64,000 nt of DNA from Liolophura sinensis. Taxonomy: Eukaryota; Mollusca; Polyplacophora; Chitonida; Chitonidae. Each line of letters opens with the position of its first letter. The stretch's first letter is position 1. Location: assembly GCF_032854445.1 (NCBI RefSeq), contig NC_088300.1, positions 80,654,101 through 80,718,100 of the forward strand. The letters run 5' to 3'. The notes beneath the pieces are model-generated. The model was not told where the DNA came from and did no database searches. It saw only the letters and a list, made by a program, of their open reading frames with translations. Position numbers and translations under genes: made by a program. Shown here piece by piece: positions 28,901-42,220 of the stretch.

Positions 28901-29308
28901 TCCACTTTGTAACTCTTCTCTTCTGCACAACGATTTAACCCTAACTGACTTTGTAACTCTTCGCTTCTGCTCGCAGATTTAACCCTATCTGACTTTGTAA
29001 CTCTTCTCTTCTGCACAACGATTTAACCCTAACTGACTTTGTAACTCTTCTCTTCTGCACAACAATCTAACCCTATCTGACTTTGTAACTCTTCTCTTCT
29101 GCACAACGATTTAACCCTAACTGACTTTGTAACTCTTCGCTTCTGCACAACGATTTAAGCCTATCTGACTTTGTAACTCTTCTCTTCGGCACAACGATTT
29201 ATGCCTAACTGACTTTGTAACTCTTCTCTTCTGCGCACAGATTTAACCCTAACTGACTTTGTAACTCTTCTCTTTTGCGCAGGGATTTAACCCTAACTAA
29301 CTTTGTAA
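28901..29308. repeat. 44-bp minisatellite, about 9 copies
   Basis: Unit ctgactttgtaactcttctc ttctgcacaacgatttaaccctaa. The ccctaa at unit ends is part of the 44-mer and not telomeric. Confidence 0.95.
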
Positions 29309-30219
29309 CACCATACGGAAATAACAGAATGGATATTAGAGTCTCTCAAGGAATGAATATGATTGAGTCTTGCACTCTGAGACTTGTAGAATGCAGTATT
29401 TGTTAGGGTTAATGTGTGATTTATCGTGTACTTTACAGCTTTAGTAATGTCATGTCTTGTACACACACTGTATAGGGTTGCCACCAAATTTTAAACCTAC
29501 CAAATTAAATGAACATAAAGCAAATATACTTAATTCCAGTATGCTTAGATTACACTACACAACTTTTGTTTGCTTTTCTTGATTAACTCTCATTTTGGTA
29601 TGCTGCTGTAATGTGATTAATTGTTTTATTATTCAGATTGACTTTGCATGTTTAGACTGATTATTGATTCAGGAAGCACCAATGAAATTGAATCAGAGAT
29701 TATACTTTAAATGTGTGCATTAAAAAGTTTAGTTTTTCCAATGGATTTAAGCCTAAATTTTCCAATCATACAGTGAATATAAATAGTAATACCCAAGGGC
29801 CTTGATGTCTGACATGTTGAAATGTAAACCACAATCATGATAATCTGTGCCAGCACATAGGATAAGGACTTCCCCCAACATGTAGTTGTTAGAGCACTTA
29901 GTCACTTGTAGCTGGTGCTAGAAGAGAAACCAGACACTGCTCTATTTTGAGGAGGAACCTTGCCCTGTTAATGGGTTGCTCTGCTACTTTTTTCCAGCTG
30001 TATATTAGGCTGGGTAGTTTTAATGGTGACCATTCATAATCTGACAGAACGCCAACAAGGGCTCACCATGCAGGGAGTATGTTAGATCACCTTCCTGGGT
30101 AGTTTGCACAGCACATATTGCTGGAGCTATTTTTACCTGTGTGTCAATGGGATACTCAAGTCGACGTACATCTGCTGGTGCATGGTGCATGGAGGTACTA
30201 GTCTACAGTTTGTAGCAGG

Positions 30220-30605
30220 CTTGTTCAGGGTTGTCACTAATGTTCAGGGTTGTTACCCACTGATAAGGGTTGTTACTGATCTTCAGGGTTGTTACTACTG
30301 TTAAGGGTTGTTACTGATCTTCAGGGTTGTTACTACTGTTATGGGTTATTACCCACTGATAAGGGTTGTTACTGATCTTCAGGGTTGTTACTACTGTTAA
30401 GGGTTGTTACCACTGTTAAGGGTTGTTACTGATGTTCATGGTTTTTACCTCTGTTAAGGGTTCTTACTGATGTTCATGGTTTTTACCACTGTTAAGGGTT
30501 CTTGCTGATGTTCATGGTTTTTACCACTGTTAAGGGTTGTTACTACTGTTACGGGTTGCTATTAAGGGTTGTTACAAAAGTTCAGGGTTGTTATCACCGT
30601 TATGG
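30220..30605. repeat. 18-19 bp degenerate tandem repeat
   Basis: Units gttcagggttgttactgat and gttaagggttgttaccact alternate, about 20 copies. Confidence 0.92.
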
Positions 30606-31200
30606 GTCGGATGGTTGAGTGACGTGATCTGGAGCTGTTATAAAAGCTTTACTTTTGCAAGTTAACATGTATTTTCCATCACACTGATTCAATGTTTAGG
30701 CCACCAAGTCTCGGTGTTGACAAGAAAACATTTGTTTAGAATAGATTTTATGGGTTATTTTAATGCTTTAGATCTTTTTTATAGTTTAAGTTCCTCTGCA
30801 GCTTCTAAATGACTCACACTTCTGACAACTACAGTAGTGATTAATTTCACTTTAAACTGTCATGTTTGTTACCATGGTGATGCAATTCCAATGTTTGCTG
30901 AGTTGTTGCCTAGCAATTAAAACCCCTTCAGATTAAAAGCTTGTGGAAATCTCTTGCATTTCTCTTGTCACATTTAAGGTAAAACTTACTTTGAAAACAA
31001 GGTGAATTGTTGCCTTAAACAATGCTATCATTAGCTATTAACATTCCTACAGATCTGGGTCTTTGTTAATTAGTGTGCTGGCCTAAGTTAGTTTTGGTGT
31101 TTCCTAGATTCCTAGCTCACCGATGCCAAGCTATTTCTGTGTCTGGGTTACATATGTACTTACCTACACCTGCACATGCGCATGTTTTCTCTATTGTGCA

Positions 31201-32083
31201 GTAAGATGCCATGGAGCTGGTATGCCTGTCTCTGTAATGTTTGACAAAGTTCAGTTAACCATCAACTGGGTTATTACCCAGTGGTAAGATGCCATGGAGC
31301 TGGTATGCCTGTCTCTGTAATGTTTGACAAAGTTTAGTTAACCATCAACTGGGTTATTACCCAGTGGTAAGATGCCATGGAGCTGGTATACCTGTCTCTG
31401 TAATGTTTGACAAAGTTCAGTTAACCATCAACTGGGTTATTACCCAGTGGTAAGATGCCATGTAGCTGGTATGCCTGTCTCTGTAATGTGTGACAAAGTT
31501 CAGTTAACCAACAACTGGGTTATTACCCAGTGGTAAGATGGGATGGAGCTGGTATGCCTGTCTCTGTAATGTTTGACAAAGTTCAGTTAGCCAGCAGCTG
31601 GGGCATTACACCATGGTATAATGGGATAGGGTTGGTGTGTCTGTCTCTGTAATGTTTGACAAAGTTCAGTTAGCCAGCAGCTGGGGCATTACACCGTGGT
31701 ATAATGGGATAGGGTTGGTGTGTCTGTCTCTGTAATGTTTGACAAAGTTCAGTTAGCCAGCAGCTGGGGCATTACACCGTGGTATAATGGGATAGAGTTG
31801 GTGTGTCTGTCTCTGTAGTGTTTGACAAAGTTCAGTTAGCCAGCAGCTGGGGCATTACACCGTGGTATAATGGGATAGAGTTGGTGTGTCTGTCTCTGTA
31901 ATGTTTGACAAAGTTCAGTTAGCCAGCAGCTGGGGCATTACACCGTGGTATAATGGGATAGAGTTGGTGTGTCTGTCTCTGTAGTGTTTGACAAAGTTCA
32001 GTTAGCCAGCAGCTGGGGCATTACACCGTGGTATAATGGGATAGAGTTGGTGTGTCTGTCTCTGTAATGTTTCATGAAGTTCA
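31201..32083. repeat. 83-bp minisatellite, 10.6 copies, two subfamilies
   Basis: Unit core ctgtctctgtaatgtttgac aaagttcagtta. The first five units carry catcaactgggttattaccc; the later ones carry gccagcagctggggcattac and ataatgggatag. The change is abrupt within the fifth unit near 31580. Confidence 0.95.
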
Positions 32084-32208
32084 GGACCCAGTCGTTCAAA
32101 AGTGTAATAGCTATTGATATAGTTATCTTTTTAATAAAATCCAGCAACCAATATGTTTTTGAGAGAGAGCAAAATGGAACAGCATCAGATTTAGTTCATA
32201 TTTCATAT

Positions 32209-32236
32209 CCCCCCCCCACAATTGGGGGGGGGGGGG
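32209..32236. repeat. C9-acaatt-G13 homopolymer inverted repeat
   Basis: Nine C, six bases, then thirteen G on the same strand. Could fold as a hairpin or quadruplex; also a place where replication slippage and assembly error are likely. Confidence 0.9.
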
Positions 32237-33767
32237 CAGGTGCAGAACTGAGTTTGGCTTGAAGTTAAATCTGGTACCACATGTAAATGATAGGACAGTC
32301 GGGAACAACTGGCCCCCAATAAGCTAGCTGCTGGGGCATACCAGCCCCATGGCATTTTTCCGGTAAGAGGTACACTTTAAGATGCCTATCCTGTTTGACA
32401 TTGCTCTGGAATAGAACCTTCCCTGTATCCTATACTTGTTCGTGTACCGTGCACAGTGCCATTAGTAAGAACATATTAAATGTGAGAAAGTGGACCAGAG
32501 GCCTTTCCGTTGCTAGGGCAGGTTGCCAAAGAATTGCCCTGTTCTTTCCGCGATTCTCTCAGCCTCCCAGAGAAAGCCAGTAAATGGCCTATGTACAGAG
32601 TCATCAGCAGTCTACCATATATTCAGTGTGATAGGGGGATCACATTCTAATGGGTAATTTGGGTTGGGTGTTGGTCGGAGAACCTACAATTCTAAAGATG
32701 AAGATACATGGTCATTGTCATAAACCATTGATAACAAAGTTTACAGTAATATTGGGAAAAATATCTCTGTGAAAGGTTGTAGATAGTCTTGTTTGTGACA
32801 CAGTATGTTGTAGACATTTTTATCTAAAGTTACGAGTCTGAAAATGAATGTTACCCTAATTCCTTTGCCTTTTTCTACATGAAACAGCAACTTTGATTGC
32901 AGTTTCTGCGTATTTTTAATTTGATTTTGGAGACAAAACTACATTGGTTGAGTTGGTCAGTTTGAGGGCTTCGCAAAATGTATAATTTTATCAGTTTACA
33001 CAAAATAATGTCTTGAGAATATGCTTGAGTAAACACCTTGCGAAAAGGCTGAACAATAACAGTTTTTTTTTTAAATTTTTGTTTGTCTGAATAGAAGGAA
33101 GCTACATTTATCACTTTGATGTTTTGGGGTTGTAAACTTCTTAACAGATTTCTAGCTTTAATTTTAATGGTTACACTGCAAATGATACAAGCTTATTTAA
33201 CTCCTGTATGATTTGATAGCCTCTGGAACTTCAGAATTCCAGAAGCCATACATCATAGGTCAACTATAGCTGATATCAGGTAGATCTAAGCTGGATATCA
33301 GTCTGTGTATGTATGTCATGATGTGTAGAGCCTAGAGCCAGTAGCTACATCCATACATTCTTATCAGCTTTTACAACCACATTCCATTTTAGTGTGGATT
33401 TGTTTTTTTACCATTTACATGGACTACTACATGTTAGGAAGAAAAAATGTATTAATTAGCTGTGGAGATAGGCCAGAGTTACCAGTGGTAGTAGGTCATT
33501 TGCCCTTGTCAGAGTTCTCATTCCAGAATGGCAGTGGAGAAAATGCAGAGATCAGTGGATTGGTTGTGTTTGGGGTGGGGGGTGTACGTGGTGATAAATA
33601 GGTTTATTGTGTAGCTTTGTGTCCCACTTATTTAGGTGTTTATGAGAGGTAAGATATGTACAATGTACATGTAAGATTATATGCATGCTGGTTAAATATT
33701 GTTGAAGATACACACTATAGGCAGGTTGATATTTAAGTATATGGCCTACTATAGTCCATCAGGTTTC

Positions 33768-33878
33768 CCTCGAGCTCTGCCAGGTTTTCTCCCACCATAT
33801 GATAATGCTGGCCGCCGTCATATAAGTGAAACATTCTTGAGTATGGCTAAACCACCAATGAAATAAAATAAATAAATT
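33768..33878 (+). mobile_element. SINE-like element, (AAATA)n-tailed, same family as 7421-7567
   Basis: + strand copy: ggtttccctcgagctctgcc, then gctggccgccgtcatataag, acattcttgagtatgg, and the tail aaataaaataaataaatt. It is 5' truncated and diverged. Confidence 0.75.
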
Positions 33879-33897
33879 GTCTATATTGTCAATGGTT

Positions 33898-34505
33898 TTG
33901 TCGTATTGCTTGGTGGTGTGTCGTGATGTTTAGGTTGTGGTACACGTTATTATGCCAGCAGAGAGCTTTGAATACTCATTTATATATTGTATCATGATAC
34001 CAAAACAAGTAGAGATCAATAGTGGTGTCACTGAATTCCTGGACAAACCTTACATATAAAATCTTGGTAAATTACAGGTTTACATTGTTTTGTCGTATTG
34101 CTTGGTGGTGTGTCGTGATGTTTAGGTTGTGGGACACGTTATTATGCCAGCAGAGAGCTTTGAATGCTCATTTATAAACTGTATCATGATACCAAAACAA
34201 GTAGAGATCAATAGGGGTGTCACTGAATTCCTGGCATGTATCCCAGGACAAACCTTACATATGAAATCTTGGTAAATTACAGGTTTACATTGTTTTGTCG
34301 TATTGCTTGGTGGTGTGTCGTGATGTTTAGGTTGTGGGACACGTTATTATGCCAGCAGAGAGCTTTGAATGCTCATTTATAAACTGTATCATGATACCAA
34401 AACAAGTAGAGATCAATAGGGGTGTCACTGAATTCCTGGCATGTATCCCAGGACAAACCTTAAATATGAAATCTTGGTAAATTACAGGTTTACATTGTTT
34501 TCATA
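33898..34505. repeat. Tandem triplication of a 192-206 bp segment
   Basis: Three copies starting tcgtattgcttggtggtgtg at 33901, 34093 and 34298. Copies 2 and 3 share a 13-base insertion (ggcatgtatccca) missing from copy 1, so they are the younger pair. Confidence 0.92.
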
Positions 34506-36677
34506 AATTTACAAACTACTGAGGGTTTCTTTCATTTTTCCAAATTCAAGCCGTTTGGCTAGGAGAACATGAAATCCCATCGTTTGTATTTCTTGTTTTC
34601 TTTCATGTCATTCAGTGTGCATGTGTTAACTAACCTTTTTTCTGTGATTTCAACATGGACGTATCCTGTACAGATACAGGTAAATGCTGCTCAGATTGAT
34701 GCTGACCTTGTGTCATTTTCCATGAATCACTCCAGTCTAAGTGCCTATGCACCCTGTATTTTTATCAAAAGGAAGTAAAGACAATTACAATGTGTATGTA
34801 GTGAAACCTGGAACAGGAAGTGTGGAGGAGGAAGCTCATTTCATTACTGCTGACAATATGTAATTGTGTTGACTGAATTGTCCATGTCCTGGCCAGATTG
34901 TTTCTCATCTTCAATGCTTTTATGCTGTGTTGAACTTCCTTGAATATTTGGCTGAGCTAAATTTTGAGGAGCCTGATATAAAGTCCGAAAAGTCAATCAT
35001 AGTGATATGCGCAACAGGTTAAGGAATTCTGGAACGTGAATGTATATAGGGTGCTTTGATTAGGTAGATGTGTGTTGGGTTAGGACTGGCACAAGAGAAG
35101 CTTTTTCAGCTTCATGTACTGTACCCCTATACAAGGATAGCAGTGCATATCGGCTGTAAACATTTGAAAACCAGTCAAATAAAATAAACTGACTCCGTTT
35201 TAGCGGTTAGGAGCCTTCCAGTACATGTAGGTAAGCATGAAGATGACCATGACCACTACTTATGTGTATAAGGGTGATCTAAGAATGCTCATGGGCATAG
35301 AAGTCAGCAATGTGCTTAAATTTTGGCATTGTCAACATGGTGTTGGGAGATCATGGATACCACAATAATTGATTTACAGACGGTATTATTTAAACCTCTG
35401 ATTTCTGCCTGATGGCATATTACCTGTTTACCATGTTCTGGCACTAATTGGTAAGTAACTTCATGACAGGTCGAGTGTCAAGTGGTGAAGTGTTGTACAG
35501 GAACTCTTCAGTCAGTACCCTGACTATGTCCATCAGCAGTGCTTGGTTACTGGAATCTGACTACATACATGTTCATGTATATGGTTTGAGTACTTATTAT
35601 TACTCTTTATTGTTTGTGTTGCCATGTTCCAGTTTGTGAGCTCAGTACAGGGGAGGTTTAGTACAGGTAAATTTAGTAGTGGTACATGTAAATTGTTCTA
35701 AACTTTACGATGTCATTAGTACACCTCTGTAAGTAACATTGTGAAAGGGAGCCGACATAGTTCAGATGACCACATCCTGCGGTGGACATTGCAGATATCC
35801 AGTGTGACCAACATGACCCATTTATCCTTAGATTGTCACAAGGTGGCTGTGCTTCCATCAGTTCAGGTGTTCAGTGATAATAACGACATGACAAGAGAGA
35901 TTAAATGTAAAGATATAAAACTAGCCTTAAATATATGTCAGATGAAAGACACACTATGATTTATTTTCTGTTCATGATTTTTTCATCCATGTAGTAATGC
36001 ATGTGAAAACATTGGAGACTGTGGTGGCTTGTTCTGACCATATGATGCCCAATGACATCACAGGTTTGCCACTTTAATACATTGTACATGTAACTCATTC
36101 TGACAGCTTGATGTCTGCATTTGAAATGCTTAATGCATTTATTGAGGGGACCTTGCAACAAACTATTGTATTTGACTAAAATTTCGTCCTTGACTGACTT
36201 GTTCATTTTGTTTGATTTTTAAAGTTGTATTGATCTGAGAATGGTATTTTGTGGTTTTGGTGTCATAGGAAGGATAAAAGGATTGGCTCGCCCATGTGAG
36301 ATTTGTGATGTTAACCTTCTTGAAAACTGCAATATGGTGGCACTGAGTATTTGTTGATAAAGACTACTTAATGCTTGTTAAGACACAACATATTATGTGA
36401 CATGTTCAAGGACATCTTTGAGGGTGTGTCAGTGTCATGAAGCCACACACTCCAGGTATGCCGTAACTGGATGCTGCTTCCAGCTCATTTTCTAACTAGT
36501 TAAGTGGACTTTTGCCGCCAGCACTGTGCTAATAGAAGAAGTCAAAAGAGCCTACTACAGATGAACTTCCTGTAACTGCTATACATTTCACCTTATCCTT
36601 AGCAGCTGGTGGCAGGTAGGACAAAACAGGAGCTTGTGTGATCATACCTCACCCTGCTGGCCACAGCTCCCCTCAAT

Positions 36678-36705
36678 CCCCCCCCCCCACACACACACAC
36701 ACCAT
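36678..36705. repeat. PolyC plus (CA)n microsatellite
   Basis: A run of ten C followed by cacacacacacacacc. Confidence 0.85.
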
Positions 36706-37223
36706 TACTTACTGTCATACATACACATACTTCTCATACAGTGAAGAGTTGCGTAATGTATTTCATTAGAATCAAAGACCTAGTGTAACTGGCCATGAGC
36801 TGTAGAGGGACATGTGGGTCAGTGGTAGCAGGAGAGCATCAGGCTATTGTAGTGATCACACTTCTCTCACACAAGATATCTTACACATTGGAGGCGTCGG
36901 CAAACTGGTGTTTTACCTATAGCTATTGTATATCAAACTGTCTGCACATATCCGCAGTGTCTAAACTGAGTTTTTACTAATTACAGCGATATAACACATA
37001 ATCTGAGCAGTTTTTCAGAGAAATCTGATATTGTGGATGTGAATGATTCACGTAGCCTGTACATCTACCACAAAGTGGAGGGTAGAGTACCCATGTGGAT
37101 GAGGGGATCATGTAATAGCAGCTTCCTGTAGTCCTGTAATAGTATTACATCCTCAGCTCGCATGTCCACACTGGGAAGGTCCTGTTATGAAATGTGATGC
37201 AGTCAAACATCCAGTTTGAACCT

Positions 37224-37240
37224 CCCCCCCCCCCCCCCCC
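37224..37240. repeat. C17 homopolymer tract
   Basis: Seventeen consecutive C on the + strand; length likely unstable. Confidence 0.9.
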
Positions 37241-37858
37241 AGTAGTAGCCCCTGGACAGCCCTTACACCCTCCTTCCTCCTTATTTAGTAAAGCTGTGGG
37301 CACTGGGGCCAGACTGGGGTGTAGTAGTACATGTACATGTAGCTGTTGCCATGTGGTCCTGCCTCAGTAAGAGGTAGTCCTGTAGCCCAGGAAGCATCCC
37401 TGGTTCATGTGGCTTTGATGTAGGGGCTGTAGTAATTCCAGTTGTGTGATAAGCTGTGAAGGAATCATCTGCTTATCTGGGCTGCCTCTAGTCCCAGCTC
37501 TCACACACACAGAGATCAGTTCACAGCGGTAGGACAGGCATTGACTGTACCCCATCTAGGTACTCTAGGTATCCTCCAGTGTAAGTGCTATCTGCTTCCC
37601 TTATCCCACTGTCAGGGTACTGTGCATGTATAGGTGTTCCCATACTACAATGTATCAGTGTAGGCTAACTTTCTAAGCTTTGAGAACTCACATGTGATTA
37701 TATATTATAGAAGTTTAGGTTGTGGGCATTCTTTGTGCTCTGTAAATCATTGTTAAGTGAGTTTGTTAAGTTATAATTGGTGTACTTGCAACTGGTGTAC
37801 AAAGTTGCTCAGAAATGTTGGAAGAGGATCATATCATGTTCTATTACATCTTGTTTTT

Positions 37859-37943
37859 CATGTAAGATTGTTGTCACATTACATGTAAGATTGTTGTCAC
37901 ATTACATGTAAGATTGTTGTCATATTACATGTAAGATTGTTGT
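37859..37943. repeat. 23-bp tandem repeat, 3.7 copies
   Basis: Unit catgtaagattgttgtcaca tta. Confidence 0.9.
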
Positions 37944-38106
37944 ACTGATGTACATTATGTACATGTAGTTTGGCTTCATTGTCCATTGCATTATTACATG
38001 AAGCTATTCTACATATGTTATTCCTAGCCACATTATGTCTAACTTGTACATTCCTCATTAGCCTGTTGTGTAAGGAACTCTATTGTAGATGCTTGAAACA
38101 TTGACA

Positions 38107-39272
38107 TGCGCATTGGTGTGATGGAAGAAGCCACATTGACTGGGGCTAATAGAAGTGTGTGTTGGTGTGATTGAAGAAGCCACATTGACTGGGGCTAATA
38201 GAAGTGTGTGTTGGTGTGATTGAAGAAGCCACATTTATTGGGGCTAAAAGAAATGTGTGTTGGTGTGATTGAAGAAGCCATATTTACTGGGGCTAATAGA
38301 AATGTGTGTTGGTGTGATTGAAGAAGCCATATTTACTGGGGCTAATAGAAATGTGTGTTGGTGTGATTGAAGAAGCCATATTTACTGGGGCTAATAGAAA
38401 TGTGTGTTGGTGTGATTGAAGAAGCCACATTTACTGGGGCTAATAGAAATGTGCATTGGTGTGGTTGAAGAAGCCACATTTACTGGGGCTAATAGAAATG
38501 TGTGTTGGTGTGATTGAAGAAGCCATATTTACTGGGGCTAATAGAAATGTGTGTTGGTGTGATTGAAGAAGCCACATTTACTGGGGCTAATAGAAATGTG
38601 CATTGGTGTGGTTGAAGAAGCCACATTTACTGGGGCTAATAGAAATGTGTGTTGGTGTGATTGAAGAAGCCACATTTACTGGGGCTAATAGAAATGTGCG
38701 TTGGTGTGGTTGAAGAAGCCACATTTACTGGGGCTAATAGAAATGCGTGTTGGTGTGATTGAAGAAGCCACATTTACTGGGGCTAATAGAAATGTGCGTT
38801 GGTGTGATTGAAGAAGCCACATTTACTGGGGCTAATAGAAATGTGTGTTGGTGTGATTGAAGAAGCCACATTTACTGGGGCTAATAGAAATGTGTGTTGG
38901 TGTGATTGAAGAAGCCACATTTACTGGGGCTAATAGAAATGTGTGTTGGTGTGATTGAAGAAGCCACATTTACTGGGGCTAATAGAAATGTGTGTTGGTG
39001 TGATTGAAGAAGCCACATTTACTGGGGCTAATAGAAATGTGTGTTGGTGTGATTGAAGAAGCCACATTTACTGGGGCTAATAGAAATGTGCGTTGGTGTG
39101 ATTGAAGAAGCCACATTTACTGGGGCTAATAGAAATGTGTGTTGGTGTGATTGAAGAAGCCACATTTATTGGGGCTAATAGAAGTGTGTGTTGGTGTGAT
39201 TGAAGAAGCCACATTTACTGGGGCGAATAGAAATGTGTGTTGGTGTGATTGAAGAAGCCACATTTACTGGGG
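38107..39272. repeat. 49-bp minisatellite, about 24 copies
   Basis: Unit aatagaaatgtgtgttggtg tgattgaagaagccacattt actggggct. A paired pattern of gtgtgttggtgtgat and gtgcattggtgtggt units recurs, indicating duplication in two- or three-unit blocks. Confidence 0.95.
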
Positions 39273-39664
39273 ATCTGATCAGATCCAGCTGTCAGAATAG
39301 TACCATTGGATACTGGATGGATATCTTTACAGTTTTTGCACACCATTGTGGTACCCTGGTGATGAATAGCAAAGCCTTTTTCACTGACTAAAGACTACAC
39401 TTATCTGATGTCAAAGGATAAGTTGTAACAGACAGCCGTAGATGTGCAACTGCAGAGTAGGATTGCTAATAGAGAAACCTGATGTACAGTAAAATGACCT
39501 GCCTGATTATTACATCCCTGCAGCCAGGGCAAAGGTCTAATTTCACTACACCAGCTGTAAGGGCTCAACAGGAATGAAGAGCATGCTGTCAGGAAACTCT
39601 ATCCCATGCTTTACTAAGTCCAGCTGCAGCCAGGATGGTGTTATACATGTACTACATGTAACGT

Positions 39665-41966
39665 AGTCACACTGTTATACTGTGCCATGCTATAGTGTGA
39701 TCATGAAGTCACACTATTATACTGGGCCATGCTCTAGTGTGATCATGAAGTCACACTGTTATACTGTGCCATGCTATAGTGTGATCATGAAGTCACACTA
39801 TTATACTGGGCCATGCTCTAGTGTGATCATGAAGTCACACTGTTATACTGGGCCATGCTCTAGTGTGATCATGAAGTCACACTGTTATACTGGGCCATGC
39901 TCTAGTGTGATCATGAAGTCACACTGTTATACTGTGCCATGCTCTAGTGTGATCATGAAGTCACACTGTTATACTGGGCCATGCTCTAGTGTGATCATGA
40001 AGTCACACCTCTATACCTGGCCATGCTCTAATGTGATCATGAAGTCACACCTCTATACTGGGCCATGCTCTAATGTGATCATGAAGTCACACCTCTATAC
40101 TGGGCCATGCTCTAGTGTGATCATGAAGTGACACCTCTATACTGGGCCATGCTCTAGTGTGATCATGAAGTCACACTGTTATACTGGGCCATGCTCTAGT
40201 GTGATCATGAAGTCACACCTCTATACTAGCCATGCTCTAATGTGATCATGAAGTCACACTTTTATACTGGGCCATGCTCTAGTGTGATCATGAAGTCACA
40301 CCTCTATACCTGGCCATGCTCTAATGTGATCATGAAGTCACACCTCTATACTGGGCCATGCTCTAATGTGATCATGAAGTCACACTGTTATACTGGGCCA
40401 TGCTCTAGTGTGATCATGAAGTCACACCTCTATACTGGGCCATGTTCTAATGTGATCATGAAGTCACACCTCTATACTGGGCAATGCTCTAATGTGATCA
40501 TGAAGTCACACCTCTATACTGGGCCATGCTCTAATGTGATCATGAAGTCACACTGTTATACTGGGCCATGCTCTAGTGTGATCATGAAGTCACACCTCTA
40601 TACCTGGCCATGCTCTAATGTGATCATGAAGTCACACCTCTATACTGGGCCATGCTCTAATGTGATCATGAAGTCACACCTCTATACTGGGCCATGCTCT
40701 AGTGTGATCATGAAGTCACACCTCTATACTGGGCCATGCTCTAGTGTGATCATGAAGTCACACTGTTATACTGGGCCATGCTCTAATGTGATCATGAAGT
40801 CACACCTCTATACTAGCCATGCTCTAATGTGATCATGAAGTCACACTGTTATACTGGGCCATGCTCTAGTGTGATCATGAAGTCACACCTCTATACCTGG
40901 CCATGCTCTAATGTGATCATGAAGTCACACGTCTATACTGGGCCATGCTCTAGTGTGATCATGAAGTCACACTGTTATACTGGGCCATGCTCTAGTGTGA
41001 TCATGAAGTGACACCTCTATACTGGGCCATGCTCTAATGTAATCATGAAGTCACACTTCTATACTGGGTCATGCTCTAATGTGATCATGAAGTCACACGT
41101 CTATACTGGGCCATGCTCTAATGTGATCATGAAGTCACACTTTTATACTGGGCCATGCTCTAATGTGATCATGAAATCACACTTTTATACTGGTCCATGC
41201 TCTAATGTGATCATGAAATCACACTTTTATACTGGTCCATGCCCTAATATGATCATGGAGTCACACTTCTATACTGGGCCATGCTCAAATGTGATCATGA
41301 ATTCACACTTTTATACTGGGCCATGCTCTAATGTGATCATGAATTCACACTTTTATACTGGGCCATGCTCTAATGTGATCATGGAGTCACACCTCTATAC
41401 TGGGCCATGCTCTAATGTGATCATGGAGTCACACTTCTATACTGGGCCATGCTCTAATGTGATCATGAAGTCACACTTCTATACTGGGCCATGCTCTAAT
41501 GTGATCATGAAGTCACACTTCTATACTGGGCCATGCTCTAATGTGATCATGAAGTCACACCTCTATACTGGACCATGCTCTAATGTGATCATGAAGTCAC
41601 TCTTTTATACTGGACCATGCTCTAATGTGATCATGAAATCACACCTCTATATTGGGCCATGCTCTGATGTGATCATGAAATCACACTTTTGTACTGGGCC
41701 ATGCTCTAATGTGATCATGAAGTCACACTTCTATACTGGGCCATGCTCTAATGTGATTATGAAGTCACACCTCTATACTGGGCCATGCTCTAACATGATC
41801 ATGAAATCACACTTTTATACTGGGCCATGCTCTGATGTGATCATGAGATCACACTTCTATATTGGGCCATGCTCTAATGTGATTATGAAGTCACACCTCT
41901 ATACTGGGCCATGCTCTAATGTGATCATGAAATCACACTTTTATACTGGGATGCTCTAATGTGAGC
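39665..41966. repeat. 42-bp minisatellite, about 55 copies, with internal inverted repeat
   Basis: Unit tatactgggccatgctctag tgtgatcatgaagtcacactgt. Many units contain AGTGTGA-8 bases-TCACACT (for example 39736-39757), a 7-bp stem. The left half mixes several unit types in recurring order; the right half (from about 41045) is dominated by one type with ctaatgtgatcatgaa. It is the longest array of the window. Open frames in it are artefacts of the 42-base period. Confidence 0.96.
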
Positions 41967-42220
41967 ATGCATACATTTAGATCACATTCTAGCAAGTACA
42001 TGTACATGTATATCTATGACATAATATTTCTTGACACTGTGTGTAACACAGCCCAGATCATGCCTTATTCTCCAACAAGGTATTAAAAGAATAAAAAACT
42101 ATTAAAATTAATAAACAAAGCATTAAAATGAACAGAGTAGCAAAATCAATAAATTATAAAACCCAATAAAGAAAAAAGGAAAAAACAAAACGAATATGCA
42201 TAATTCTATGATTCCAAACT
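41967..42220. other. A-rich spacer between two arrays
   Basis: 42060-42190 is strongly A-rich on the + strand with several aataaa words; no gene. Confidence 0.6.

Noticed and set aside
28901-29308. Interstitial telomeric repeat (aaccctaac words)
   Set aside because: The hexamer occurs once per 44-bp unit and is not tandem by itself.
36810-36880. tRNA-like sequence gggtcagtggtagcaggagagcatcagg
   Set aside because: Resembles a D-arm only; no T-arm or closing stem.
39682-41959. Several open frames of 60-304 codons repeating a 14-residue string
   Set aside because: Explained fully by the 42-bp tandem unit without stop codons; occasional stops in variant units break it at random.
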